Assembly (NCBI GenBank): GCA_047967505.1
Contig: CM106538.1
Length of the DNA: 64,000 nucleotides
Direction: 5' to 3' (one strand)
From: Dipteris shenzhenensis
Taxonomy: Eukaryota; Polypodiophyta; Polypodiopsida; Gleicheniales
The notes under the pieces are model-generated. The model was not told where the DNA came from. It did no database searches and saw nothing but the letters and a program-made list of their open reading frames with translations. How positions within the stretch are numbered: position 1 is the first letter of the stretch; each line of letters starts with the position of its first letter. Made by a program: the position numbers and the translations under genes. Positions 33,301 through 40,974 of this stretch are shown here, in pieces.

Positions 33301-34897
33301 CTAGCTACTTGTCTAGTAACTTATTGGAGTTCTTCGTATTACACAAGTTAAAATAGCACTGTTGTGTGGGAATGAGATGATGACTCAAATTAGCCTTTAG
33401 TGCTCGTCTTTGTGGTGACCGAGAGTCTATGAAAAAGTCTGTGTATATGGATATATGCAAGCTTTACACAAAGTATGCCTAGTATTATGAATTGTGAACT
33501 ATATAGCATGTCGCTTTGTGAGCAGTGAGGTTAGAGCCCTGCATGCTTTTGTCTATGAGCTTCAGTCAGATAGTATTCCTGATGTTCTCATGAAATTTTG
33601 GATTGGGTTTGAATTTTATGCTTGTTTGGTGATGCAGGACGAGTCAGATGAAATGTTAAGCCGAGGTTTTAAGGATCAGATTTACGATGTATATCGATAT
33701 CTTCCACCAGAACTTCAGGTAGGGTACATGCAAAACCTTTTGTTGCTATCTAGATCCCAGCCTTTCAACTTGGTGACTGCCAATGCATCAGCCATCTTAT
33801 TATCAGGCTACTTGCAATTTGTAGGTGGTACTTGTATCTGCAACACTGCCCCACGAGATCCTGGAAATCACCAGCAAGTTCATGACTGATCCTGTCCGCA
33901 TCCTTGTGAAGCGTGATGAGCTGACTCTTGAGGTGGCATCACGTTATAATGGCACTCTTTTTAAAGTTTCAATGGCATTTTTTTGTAGATTGAGGCCATG
34001 CTTTTGTTAATGTGCTATGTTCATTTGCATTTGGCAGGGGATTAAACAATTTTTTGTAGCTGTTGAACGTGAAGAATGGAAGTTCGACACTCTCTGTGAT
34101 CTTTACGATACTCTTACTATTACACAAGCTGTTATCTTTTGCAATACAAAGAGGAAGGTGAGGTTATTTTCCATATTTATGGTGTCATAATTTTTGTCAT
34201 AGTCGCCAAAAAGCACACAAGAGTCTATAGAGGGATGGGCATGTAATTGATGCGATCTTTTAATCCTCTCTGAAGATTTTGTTGTGAGTGTTGGTACACA
34301 TGTTTTTTTTGGAGTATCAGGTAGACTGGCTCACAGAAAAGATGCGGAGCCACAATTTTACAGTCTCCTCTATGCATGGAGAAATGCCTCAGAAGGAACG
34401 TGATACAATTATGTCAGAATTCCGTAATGGAAATACACGAGTGTTGATTACGACAGATGTTTGGGCTCGTGGTCTAGATGTACAACAAGTAAGTGAACCT
34501 TTATTAGCTTCATCTATTATGAGGCATCTTTTCATTTTCTCAACATTGCTAAGTAGCGGAGGGGTCTTTGATATGGGTCATGTGAAGGTTTCTTTGGTCA
34601 TTAATTATGATCTTCCAAACAATCGTGAGCTATACATACATCGTATTGGTCGATCTGGTCGATTTGGGCGAAAGGTACGTGTTTTTGGTCTTCTTGAGCA
34701 GCAATATCTATTTACTTTTCTTTTCAATTATTTAAAATGCCTAGCAGATAGAGACAATGATTACGTGCTTGTAAATGTATCAGGGTGTTGCCATCAACTT
34801 TGTACGAAGTGACGATATAAGAATCCTTCGGGACATTGAGCAGTACTACAGCACACAGATTGATGAAATGCCCATGAATGTTGCTGATCTGATCTAA
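21082..34897 (+). CDS. EIF4A3: eIF4A-III, exon junction complex DEAD-box RNA helicase (8 exons, intact)
   Basis: Joined exons 21082-21386, 32934-33174, 33638-33718, 33825-33932, 34038-34157, 34321-34488, 34588-34674 and 34784-34897 give 1,224 nt, 407 residues plus stop, close to the family length. Every intron is GT-AG and the phase is kept. Helicase motifs are the Q motif [10 protein letters not shown] (53-62), Walker A AQSGTGKT (78-85), PTREL, TPGR, DESD (183-186, the usual plant form), SAT (214-216), RGLDV and HRIGRSGR (359-366), ending MPMNVADLI. eIF4A-III clamps spliced mRNA upstream of exon junctions with MAGO, Y14 and Barentsz, acting in nuclear RNA export and nonsense-mediated decay. 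eIF4A-I/II are excluded by long stretches typical of the III type, such as [16 protein letters not shown]. The oddity is intron 1 at 11,547 bp, full of nested transposons. Confidence 0.97.
21832..22363 (+). repeat. 5' LTR region of Copia-3 with two primer-site-like motifs
   Basis: Starts TGTTAGATTATGAG. Two LTR-end plus primer-site blocks are present, AAACATTTGGTATTAAGCC near 21937-21954 and AAACATTCAGTATCATAGCC near 22359-22378. Each is followed by related leader sequence (CTTTTCAAGGAGAAATCTTG and CCTTTTAAAGAGAAAGCTTG). This suggests a local duplication or a recombinant between related copies, so the true LTR edge is uncertain. Confidence 0.6.
22520..23242. mobile_element. hAT-like non-autonomous DNA transposon with 8 bp target duplication
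   Basis: GTCTAGTG occurs at both 22520-22527 and 23235-23242. Between them the 707 bp element begins CATAGTCACCAG and ends CTGGCAACTATG, which is the inverted form with two mismatches. An 8 bp duplication with short imperfect inverted ends is the signature of the hAT superfamily. It encodes no transposase. Its right half is strongly pyrimidine-rich (CTCC repeats at about 22780-22970). Open frames there are low-complexity and not genes. Confidence 0.82.
23500..24154 (+). pseudogene. Copia-3 reverse transcriptase/RNase H fragment, left of the chromovirus
   Basis: Frames on the plus strand give [19 protein letters not shown] (about 23550-23605), [11 protein letters not shown] (23656), [13 protein letters not shown] (about 23740-23790) and [20 protein letters not shown] (about 24020-24080), all typical of plant Copia pol. 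Frameshifts and stops abound. The sequence stops at 24154, where the chromovirus enters, and continues at 27556. Confidence 0.82.
24150..24154. other. Target site duplication of the chromovirus, left copy
   Basis: TGACT, repeated at 27551-27555. Confidence 0.95.
24155..24616 (-). repeat. 3' LTR of the chromovirus
   Basis: 462 bp. On the minus strand it starts TGTTACGCTCTAGCC and ends TTTTACA. Two differences from 27089-27550. Confidence 0.96.
24617..24630 (-). other. Polypurine tract of the chromovirus
   Basis: Minus-strand GAAGAGGGAAGGAA next to the 3' LTR. Confidence 0.85.
24629..27067 (-). CDS. Chromovirus truncated pol: RT (C-terminal half), RNase H, integrase, chromodomain
   Basis: 812 codons open from about 27067, read GTG-CAT-AAA-ACC with no upstream ATG; the first in-frame ATG is residue 18. 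Reverse transcriptase starts at [14 protein letters not shown] and keeps FIDD (48-51). RNase H lies about 190-305 with ETDASG and DALSR. Integrase has an HHCC finger (395-435) and catalytic Asp465, Asp526 and Glu562 with 35 residues between the last two. The C-terminal chromodomain is near 735-805 ([20 protein letters not shown]). Gag, protease and the RT fingers are missing, so the reverse transcriptase cannot work, but integrase and chromodomain look intact. In chromoviruses the chromodomain steers integration to histone-marked chromatin. Confidence 0.93.
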   Translation of the reverse strand: MHKTAFRSRFGHYEFLVMPFGLTNAPATFVMLMNDLLRPYIEKFVVHFIDDILIFSKSVTEHHEHLRIVFSTLRKASLYVNKKKTILCMVRLEYLGFIITPQGVEMDPKKVAAILTWPIPQSLTALRSFLGFVQFYRRHIKGYSGIVSPLTDLTSDKVPFIWGQNQQESFNTIKQAVVTGPVLKIVDPQKPLFLETDASGIAVGAVLLQEGRPVAFESKKLSPSQRNWPTHELELYAVIHALKTWRHYLYGSEFYVDVDHDTLKHFCKQPDLRGRQARWAELMQEFNLTIRYRRGKDNKVADALSRIMHNLSFTVLESALMTEIRETQKVDEFVQSLWPKAHVLKPGESEKDDLASRKGQTYARYTIRDGMLVRNGKVVVPGQNDLRQRVIRQCHDSPCAGHPGVEKTYDLVKRDFFWPKMKKHIHEYVTRCFSCKVSKAERVKPPGLLQPLEIPLSKWESISMDFIVGLPATQGGYNSILVVVDRLTKMAHFIPTRESVSAPQVADLFFRHIFRLHGLPRSIVSDRDVRFTGHFWTAVFETLRTELGMSSGDHPETDGQTERVNQTLEDMLRAYVSLRQHTWDKWLPLLEFAYNDRKHSSTGFSPFELNYGYRPANPTIVGVPQKVPSAANFVVQMREMLALARANIRQAMDRAKVYADENRSIRVFEEGEKVFLRIPSHSKSLTSGECAKLSPRYCGPWLILKRIGSVAYKLELPQGCKVHPVFHVSRLKKFLHTGDSLIEGVVLFQEIEDIARRKPTRILDRGTMQIRNRKIPTVLVAWHGQPLSEATWESVYQLRRVFPDFIIEDANV
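27074..27086 (-). other. Primer binding site of the chromovirus
   Basis: Minus-strand TGGTATCAGAGCC. Its last bases also read as codons Ile-Arg-Ala of the reverse transcriptase frame that follows. Confidence 0.93.
27089..27550 (-). repeat. 5' LTR of the chromovirus
   Basis: 462 bp, followed by TGACT at 27551-27555. Confidence 0.96.
27556..27640 (+). pseudogene. Copia-3 RNase H fragment, right of the chromovirus
   Basis: Continues the sequence broken at 24154. [12 protein letters not shown]-type text (where VARNPVFHARTKH is usual) is readable across frames, ending near GDMTMS before a poly-T run. Confidence 0.75.
27641..28338 (-). pseudogene. LINE-A ORF2 C-terminal fragment, 3' piece
   Basis: A poly-T run at about 27645-27656 marks the 3' end of a minus-strand LINE. 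The first bases inside it (CTTCTATTAATAATTG) recur at other LINE ends in this window. Minus-strand frames read [20 protein letters not shown] and [17 protein letters not shown], a domain also found at 59.9-60.25 kb. It is split from its upstream part (30012-30245) by the TRIM-like element. Confidence 0.7.
28339..29064 (-). repeat. Left long terminal repeat of the TRIM-like element
   Basis: From TAGAGAAACGATAGGG to GGCCTGTGAGCTGT. An antisense frame of 180 codons at 28477-29019 only translates its purine-rich repeats. Confidence 0.8.
29230..29242 (-). other. Primer binding site of the TRIM-like element
   Basis: Exact initiator Met tRNA primer site on the minus strand, two bases from the right repeat. 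Confidence 0.9.
29245..30011 (-). repeat. Right long terminal repeat of the TRIM-like element
   Basis: Matches 28339-29064, with an additional ACAGATCTGGAGCAGGAGGGG-type unit near 29525 and an additional GGTCGG unit near 29910. Confidence 0.8.
30012..30245 (-). pseudogene. LINE-A ORF2 fragment, upstream piece
   Basis: On the minus strand the text [18 protein letters not shown] is the start of the zinc-binding region found after plant LINE reverse transcriptases. It would join 28338 if the TRIM-like element were removed. Confidence 0.65.
30246..30399 (+). pseudogene. Copia-3 pol C-terminus and polypurine region
   Basis: Plus-strand text [12 protein letters not shown] then [16 protein letters not shown] is the typical end of a Copia polyprotein, with one stop. 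It is followed by a purine tract, CTAGGGGGA, before the LTR at 30400. Confidence 0.8.
30400..30717 (+). repeat. 3' LTR of Copia-3 with internal tandem duplication
   Basis: Begins TGCTAGATTATGAATAG and ends GACCCAACA. The first ~125 bp, together with the purine tract before it, are duplicated in tandem (second start at about 30525), so the LTR start appears twice. Confidence 0.8.
30718..30755 (-). pseudogene. Copia-4 pol fragment, left of the solo LTR
   Basis: On the minus strand [13 protein letters not shown] continues the RNase H end seen at 31815-31860. The 1 kb solo LTR sits between the pieces. Confidence 0.65.
30756..31814 (+). mobile_element. Solo LTR (1,059 bp) with target duplication CCTTA
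   Basis: Begins TGTTGGAA and ends TTCTAACA, and CCTTA flanks it at 30751-30755 and 31815-31819. A TATA box, CCTATAAAAGC, at about 31270 points to the plus strand. No internal domain is present, so it is best read as the product of recombination between two LTRs. It is unrelated to the other LTRs here. Small open frames inside are not genes. Confidence 0.9.
31265..31282 (+). promoter_or_regulatory. TATA box of the solo LTR
   Basis: GGCCTATAAAAGCAGAGG is a good match to a plant core promoter and lies mid-LTR as expected for a U3/R boundary. It could start a transcript inside intron 1 in the sense direction of eIF4A-III. Confidence 0.6.
31815..32620 (-). pseudogene. Copia-4 reverse transcriptase/RNase H remnant
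   Basis: Minus-strand pieces are [21 protein letters not shown] (about 32510-32580; FEMxDLGxLHYFLGIEI is usual), [13 protein letters not shown] (about 32290-32330) and [14 protein letters not shown] (about 31975-32010). FHAK with IEVHYH is near 31815-31850. Many stops. It is the target of the solo LTR insertion. Confidence 0.8.
32621..32933 (+). other. End of intron 1
   Basis: AT-rich with no further coding text that I can place, though it may carry more of the Copia-4 remnant. Includes the acceptor CAG at 32931-32933. Confidence 0.5.
32934..33174 (+). CDS. EIF4A3: eIF4A-III exon 2
   Basis: Completes Glu102 and encodes residues 103-182 ([12 protein letters not shown] to RAIKLLIL), with motifs PTREL, GG and TPGR. 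Donor GTAAGA. Confidence 0.96.
33638..33718 (+). CDS. EIF4A3: eIF4A-III exon 3
   Basis: 27 codons, residues 183-209, beginning with the DESD box and ending YLPPELQ. Confidence 0.96.
33825..33932 (+). CDS. EIF4A3: eIF4A-III exon 4
   Basis: 36 codons, residues 210-245, with the SAT motif and ending KRDELTLE. The donor GTGGCA is weak but the only one that keeps the protein. Confidence 0.95.
34038..34157 (+). CDS. EIF4A3: eIF4A-III exon 5
   Basis: 40 codons, residues 246-285, [10 protein letters not shown] to FCNTKRK, the start of the second RecA-like domain. Confidence 0.96.
34321..34488 (+). CDS. EIF4A3: eIF4A-III exon 6
   Basis: 56 codons, residues 286-341, [10 protein letters not shown] to RGLDVQQ. 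The following intron 6 is 99 bp, a multiple of three, and has no stop in this frame. Confidence 0.96.
34588..34674 (+). CDS. EIF4A3: eIF4A-III exon 7
   Basis: 29 codons, residues 342-370, with [12 protein letters not shown]. The acceptor before it (ATGTGAAG) lacks a pyrimidine tract. Confidence 0.95.
34784..34897 (+). CDS. EIF4A3: eIF4A-III exon 8
   Basis: 37 codons plus TAA, residues 371-407, ending MPMNVADLI as in the family. Confidence 0.97.
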   Translation, partial: GVAINFVRSDDIRILRDIEQYYSTQIDEMPMNVADLI

Positions 34898-35068
34898 ACA
34901 GACATTGAGGTTTGTCCTTCATAAATTGCTAGGCAACTTTTGTGAAGAATATTCTTTATTTTCTGGAAAGCATTGACTAGCATCTTTCCTTTTAAAGATG
35001 ATTAAGGAAAATGACTGAGTGTCTTTAAAGCCAAGGAAAATGACTGAGTGTCTTTAAAGCCCACTTTC
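34898..35068 (+). other. Presumed 3' UTR of eIF4A-III with 28 bp tandem repeat
   Basis: Directly after the stop. GACTGAGTGTCTTTAAAGCC occurs twice, 28 bp apart (35012 and 35040), and the second copy overlaps the LINE target duplication. No poly(A) site is assigned. Confidence 0.55.
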
Positions 35069-35543
35069 TTTTTTTGCAAAAAGAGACTTCTATTAAGTAT
35101 TAAAGAAAAACCGTTAGAGCAAGCTCCATACGGGAAAGGGGAAGTGTGAAAGATGCTGAGTATCCGAGCAATCCCTTTCCAAACAGTCCTCGCCTGACTG
35201 CAGTCCCAAAGGCAATGTCGCACTGACTCCTCTGCAGAATGACAACGAGGACAAGTGGGATCAGCCCCAAATCGTGATCTCCACAGGTTCACTGCAATCC
35301 CTCCATGAATAGAAAGCCAAAAGAAAACAGTGATCTTTCTATTTCTGAGGGATTTCCAGAGCCTCCTCCAGAAATTTCTACGCAAATCCCCGGTGATGAA
35401 GAAGCTTTCCCAATGGGGGGCTCTGGAGGGAATCGAACCCCTACTGTTCGGCTGAAATCTCCTGGCATTACCAACCGTGAAACGAAAGAAGGGAATCCCC
35501 CTCTCTCGGTGCCCATGATCTATCCACATTAAAGCCCACTTTC
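35054..35543 (-). mobile_element. 5'-truncated LINE (LINE-C) with 15 bp target duplication
   Basis: TTAAAGCCCACTTTC occurs exactly at 35054-35068 and 35529-35543. Between them the 460 bp insert begins with a T run on the plus strand, the 3' end of a minus-strand LINE. On that strand it encodes the zinc-binding region after the reverse transcriptase (LWKSLRNRKITVFFWL, CPRCHSAEESVRHCLWDCSQ). Long perfect duplication, poly(A) tail and 5' truncation are the marks of target-primed reverse transcription. It sits 0.17 kb past the eIF4A-III stop, probably in its 3' UTR. Confidence 0.93.
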
Positions 35544-37658
35544 AGCCTAGGAAGTTTTGTATTTTCGCTTGAGACCTATGTTCCTTATTGGTCAAGTCGT
35601 CCACTTGTTCCCTGTTCCTCTACTGCTATACTTTCACCGTTGCACGGTTATACCTGTGATCCTTGGTCGTCACGTCTGGTGGTCTGGCATTATGTACGGT
35701 TGTTGGGCAGATGCAATGCCCCTTATGTACACCCCATTCTAAATGAAAAGGTGAGAGTTTGTAAGAAGTACCCTAATGCTATTTGTTGTGTGAGTGGTTA
35801 GATTTCATCTATGATTTGTTTCTGTTCTATGCATCATAGCCTCAGGGATATTTCACTGGGCCCTCTTTTCAAGTGTATATTATGTCCATTCTGAGGATGT
35901 CTCTAAATGCTTTGTTGAAATTTTCCTGCCGTGGTTCAGTTTCCTCATGTTTTAGTGACACTCAACAACATTTAGTAAGACATTACTAGACATGCTTTTA
36001 CTCGATGCTGTATGCAATTGCTCCTCAAACCTATTACTAGAAAATGCCTTTACACAATGTTATACAACGCTGTATTTACTTTTTCCTCTCCTCTTGCTTG
36101 CTTTGGTACCTCTATGGAGGCATTGTCCATACACGTAAGATGCCAGACTGAAACAATATTTAAATGTCACTTGTTTGGGATTTCCTTTAACATCCGACTA
36201 CATAGCATATGTAGTCCTTGCTTTGCATCGTGAAAGGTAAGTTTGATCCCTAATGAAGCGTCTCCCTTTTTTGGCTGCCTTTGTACCTTTGACTCGAGGT
36301 TGGTGGGTATGCTTTGTAATATTAGCTTGTATTTTTGTAATGGAACTTGGGAAATTTTTTACAATGGCATTGTGTAATAGCTGGCATGTGTCTTCTGTGG
36401 GGAGGGAATCTCCCATGCTTGCAAGGTTTTTCCTGGAATCTACTAACTGAGGAAACTTGCCCTAACTATTCTTAGTGTGTGAGGGATTATCATGAGCTTG
36501 AAACTGCAATTTCTGTTATGATTTTTGGCATATAATAGATTTGTTTATATATGTCTGGCCAGGTTTGCGCCTTGTCAGCTTCACAAACCAGAATACAGCT
36601 ACGTGGTGTTTGCTCTGTACAATGTTCCTCAATAGTGTCTCTGGCACTGATCCACTACCACACGTCTTGGATAAAAGAACAGCTATATGAAGACATTAGG
36701 ATTTTCCAAATGGCAAGAGCATCATCGACAAAGAGGGACATGGGTGTTGCTATTCTAAGCTATGAGCCTGTAAAAGTGACTTTGAATCACTCTTCTTTGG
36801 CTACATGTGAAGGCATTTGATATTTGCCAGCTTGAGTTTGGGACTTGTTTATCACAAGTCAGTTGTTAAAGAGTGTTAAAGATTGATCTTTGATGTTGAC
36901 AAGATGTATTGAGAAGATTATTCATATATCAACCAGTTTTCTCTGATTAATTGCTCCTAGCATATATTATTGTCATGTGTTCTGATGGATTGGTGGAGGT
37001 TTTGATAGGAAATTGTTTCCTTGCATGCACGAATATGCTGATGAGTGGAATTGTTCACATTACAATTTCTGCTTCACAAGCCCCTCCCGCCTTTCCTTCC
37101 CTCAATGCACAGGACCGTTTATAACCTGAACATATGCAAGGTTTTATACAAGGCAATTATGGATGGATTGACATGAGACAATCTGCAATGCTAGCATGCT
37201 TGTGGATGAGAGAACCAAGCTGTTATACCAAATATGGTGCTACTTGTAACACTATTATCAAATTTAGTATTTTGAGAAGACCATTGAGAATGTGACCACT
37301 GCTGAAGCAAAGTCAATGGAAGTGTTTCTAGATAGCACGGGATTTGATGTTTTGCATGATTTTCCAAATTTAATCTAGAAGTGCGTGTTGTGGTGACTAT
37401 ATGTTGACCCTTGTCCAGTTTTTGAATTTTCATCTATGTAGGGGACACATTGGTATTTGTAGCGTTTTCTAATCACTGTTTGCTTATACATGTATACTAT
37501 GTATATGCATGTATAGGGGTGCACACATTTGCACACTTTATGCATGTAGCTATGCATGCACATTTACACGTGCGATGCGCACATGCACATGCACAAGCAC
37601 CAGGACCATGCAAAATTAGAAGCAAATGAGGATAGATGCTCCTGCACAAAGCATATAT
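35544..37658. other. Intergenic sequence without recognised genes
   Basis: AT-rich. Short open frames such as 36551-36820 have no family resemblance and no exon-like support. The left part may still belong to the eIF4A-III transcript. Confidence 0.5.
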
Positions 37659-37803
37659 TGTCAGCTAACATTAATTTTTGAGGTGGGGTGGGGCTAACTA
37701 ATGCTAATCAAATTTTCGTTTTTTTTACATTGTCAGCTAACATTAATTTCTGAGGGGGGGGTGGGGCTAACTAATACTAATCTGATTTTCCATTTTTTCA
37801 CAT
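37659..37803 (+). repeat. Two tandem units of 72 bp
   Basis: TCAGCTAACATTAATTT starts at 37661 and again at 37733, each followed by a G-rich run, GGGGCTAACTAAT and a T-rich end. About 85 percent alike by eye. Confidence 0.85.
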
Positions 37804-38142
37804 CGTGGGGACATACTTGAGCTCGAAGCATAGGGTCTTGTCAATAAGGGCTTATGAAAGGAGTAGAAAAGTGATTGAATATGAATTGCTATCGGTGAAA
37901 TAAATCAATTTTTCTAATTAGTCGTATGTACTCTAGGATCTCTCATCATATTTGTTTAATGTTTGATTCCATGGGGGTTTGCAATCATGCGCGCATAATT
38001 GCTTGAGAACATTTTGAGTGTACTTGACTTGTCAAGTATATAATACCATGTGTGTGTCTCTAGATTTTTGTGGCTGCATTTGGTCTATTTTATTTTTGGA
38101 AATTGGTCCAGTAGTATAATGGGGTAGATTTTTGCTAAGCCA

Positions 38143-38430
38143 CTCTATTTATGTAATGAGAAGTATAAAAGATTAACTATGCCAAAAATTCATAAATCGA
38201 CAAGAACAAAAAAACATGATCCATTGTCCACAATTATAGGGATTTCCTAACATACCTTCAAGGCTTAAGATGCCCTCATCCAAAATTAATGAAGTAAATT
38301 AGACAATAGCTTACACATTATTTAACCATATTGGCCTATGGCCATTGTTGACCACTTGATACTTCAATCCAAATTAATTTTAAACATATCCATTCCTTTT
38401 ATCCAACTCGGCATCTAGGCTCAAGCCTAT
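38143..38430 (+). repeat. Direct repeat, copy A
   Basis: From ACTCTATTTATGTAATGAGAAG to CTAGGCTCAAGCC. Matches 38858-39110, with indels. Not flanked by primer sites, so not obviously an LTR pair. Confidence 0.8.
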
Positions 38431-38857
38431 CCTTTACAAATCCCCTCTTTTAACTCCAAATTAACTCATTCTTTTTCAATCATAAAGTATACATCGAGTT
38501 GGTTAAATTTGTTGTTTAGCTTCTATTGTTATTGTGACATCGATAACAAAGTCTTCCCAACTAAGGCTTAGGTGGGTTCTCACCACTTCTTGTTGGATGG
38601 TGGAAGGTATGCAGACTCCTCTCTTTGATAAAGGTGATGCTTGTTATGACTTATCAAAGCAAATCTTCTCTATATAGTTATGCATTCTACAAACCTTTTG
38701 CTAATTACTCCTCTTTTTTTTTTGTATGGTTTCACCTACAAGTTACATTTTTTGGGTCAAATCATAGTAGTTTTCTATTTTTGTCCATTACTAATATTCT
38801 TTTCATTTCACTATGAAAGGGGGTTGTCGAATCTTTACACACACACACACACACAAA

Positions 38858-39110
38858 ACTCTATTTATGTATTGAGAAGTAGAAAAGATTAACTATGCCA
38901 AAATTCATGAATCGACAAGAACAACAAAAAATGATCCATCGTCCACAATTAGAGGGATTTGTCAACATAGCTTCAAGGCTTAAGATGCCCTCATCTAAAA
39001 TTAATGAGCTAAAGGCCCATGGCCTTTGTTGACCACTCGATACTTCAATCAATCCAAATTATTCTTAATCATATCTATTCCTTGTTATCCATCTCATCAT
39101 CTATGCTCAA
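38858..39110 (+). repeat. Direct repeat, copy B
   Basis: Second copy of 38143-38430, from ACTCTATTTATGTATTGAG to CTATGCTCAAGCC. Preceded by an (AC)n tract at 38838-38856. Confidence 0.8.
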
Positions 39111-40317
39111 GCCACCAATTGCATTAGTAACAATCAATTTGATAATCCATCACACCAACTAATCCCAACATAATTATACTTGATATACAAACATCAAACT
39201 ACATAGCCATCTAGTTCTTGCAATAACACTAGCCACAATAGCGGCACTATTATTAACATGGAATCACCCACAATATCGAGGAGACCATGCCCTCTTCCAC
39301 AGCGGGAGAGAGCCTCAGACGCAGATCAGGGACATCTTTGCGGCTCATCGGAGTTTGGGGGGGGGGGGATGCTTAATGTAACAACCAATACTCTTGTTTG
39401 CTTCGGTACAATGGGGTGTACGGTGGGGTGTGCATGGTTGGGGATGTGCATTTTGTTGTAGGGCAATACTTAGCGTTGTGTATTCTCTAATGTAGATAGT
39501 ATGTCCCATTGATTTGGATTACAAGGAGACTTAGCTTGATCGGCCCTTTGGTGCCTATTCCCCTTTGAAGTAGGCATTGACCTTACTGCATTGGAGGAAG
39601 ATCTCTTCCTTCTTCACCACTCTTCCTTTGCTCCATCTCTTTGTAGATGCTTCTCCATCTCTCCCCCTGCATATGCTTCTAGTAGTATGCTGCAAGGGTG
39701 AGGTTGAGTGGTGGGAAGAGGGGGGAAGAGAGACACTTGTGTTGAGCGAAGGGGGAGAGGGGCACGAGAGGCCGAGTGAAGGGAGGGAGGGAGAGAGAGG
39801 TTTCAAGGTGGAGTGAGGCACGCTTTCATAAGGGGAGTTGCCTTAGAATCAATGCTAAGGGAGAGGGGTAGGGAGCGGAGAGAGAGAGGGGGAGGAGCAG
39901 TAATGACGGAGTAGGGGAGGCAGAGGTGGTGGCGAGGTACAGGTCTTAGAGATTAGGTTAATGTGTTAACTTGGTAGGCATAGTAAATTAGGTTAATTGA
40001 GTTAATTTTGTAGAGGTGAAAACTAATTAATCATTTTTTGAATTTTCAAGGAGTCGGGAATCGGTAATGGGAGCTACAACTATCACTGGAGGGGGAAGTC
40101 TATTTTTCATTGGCAAAAATGGTGGTGTGACTTTGTAGTTCATGCGACAATTCTCTTTGGTTTGTAGGGTGTGTATCCATGTGCTAGGAATTTAAGGCAG
40201 AGTTCACAGTGATGGCTATAAAAAAACTAACCGCCCAACCTCCCTCGCCGCATCGACATATGCTATCATGCTCACCATTAATTACCAGTTGGCATCAGTG
40301 GAATTTTTGATACCGTC
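39111..40317. other. Non-coding, purine-rich in the middle
   Basis: A GAGAGGGGGAGG-type purine tract spans about 39700-39940. No gene or element end that I can support. Confidence 0.5.
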
Positions 40318-40354
40318 AATGGCTGGGGTCGATGGAAGATCAATCCCAGCCATT
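40318..40354. repeat. Perfect 10 bp stem-loop
   Basis: AATGGCTGGG (40318-40327) pairs with CCCAGCCATT (40345-40354), loop 17 bases. Confidence 0.8.
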
Positions 40355-40530
40355 TGAGCTTCATTCTTTTTGAACCATAATCACTCTCGCACATGTTAAC
40401 CGGCGCCATTCTCATCAACTAGTAAAAATGACTGCTTCATCCTATGGTTTGTGACTTGTGCCTCTTCACAACCGTTAGATCATCAAACTTGTATTAGATA
40501 TGGCCAAAGGAGCTTTTTTCTAACTGTTAT

Positions 40531-40594
40531 ATCTAAGGAAGATCTAATGGCATGCGATTAGTGCCTGTTCCAAGCCGTGAGATCTTCCTTAGAT
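40531..40594. repeat. Perfect 15 bp inverted repeat
   Basis: ATCTAAGGAAGATCT (40531-40545) and AGATCTTCCTTAGAT (40580-40594), spacer 34 bases. CCGTTAGATC-like motifs recur nearby, so this may be the core of a small foldback element. Confidence 0.8.
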
Positions 40595-40974
40595 CTAACG
40601 GCTGTCATAATTTTATGGCCACTGATGCTCGTGGACTCTGGAGCACCATAAGATCTGACCTGAAAATTGCATCATCCATCCAAATTTTGCCACGTGTCCA
40701 TTGTTGCCTCCCCCATCCACCATTGACGACAGCTGGGAATCCGGCCTAGTCGCCGATCCCGATCAAAAGCCGAGGCAATCGGCTTCTGGCCTTTGATCAG
40801 TCACTGGGTAGCCCCAATTTCCACTCGAGAATCGGCTCCTGGAGACGATTCCCTACTCCATGTCCACCACATATTACGAGTATTAATCCACTTAATGTGA
40901 TGGCCTAGATCTTTGTGTCATTGAAGAGTCGGGTATATCGCATTGATTTGGTCCCAAAAATCAATTAATAGTTT

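Noticed and set aside
33638-33649. DESD instead of DEAD in the helicase, taken at first for a damaged motif
   Set aside because: Plant eIF4A-III normally has DESD here, and all other motifs and splice sites are intact.
34288-34812. Single 174-codon plus-strand frame as an intron-less gene
   Set aside because: It is exons 6 and 7 read through intron 6 and into intron 7; the family alignment breaks at both introns.
21082-34897. eIF4A-III as a pseudogene because exon 1 is 11.5 kb away
   Set aside because: All eight exons join in phase with GT-AG sites and full family length.
36551-36820. 89-codon plus-strand frame
   Set aside because: No family resemblance, no splice context, and length is within chance for this region.
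37659-37803. Tandem units considered as a CRISPR-like array
   Set aside because: Only two units of 72 bp without spacers, and the window is eukaryotic.
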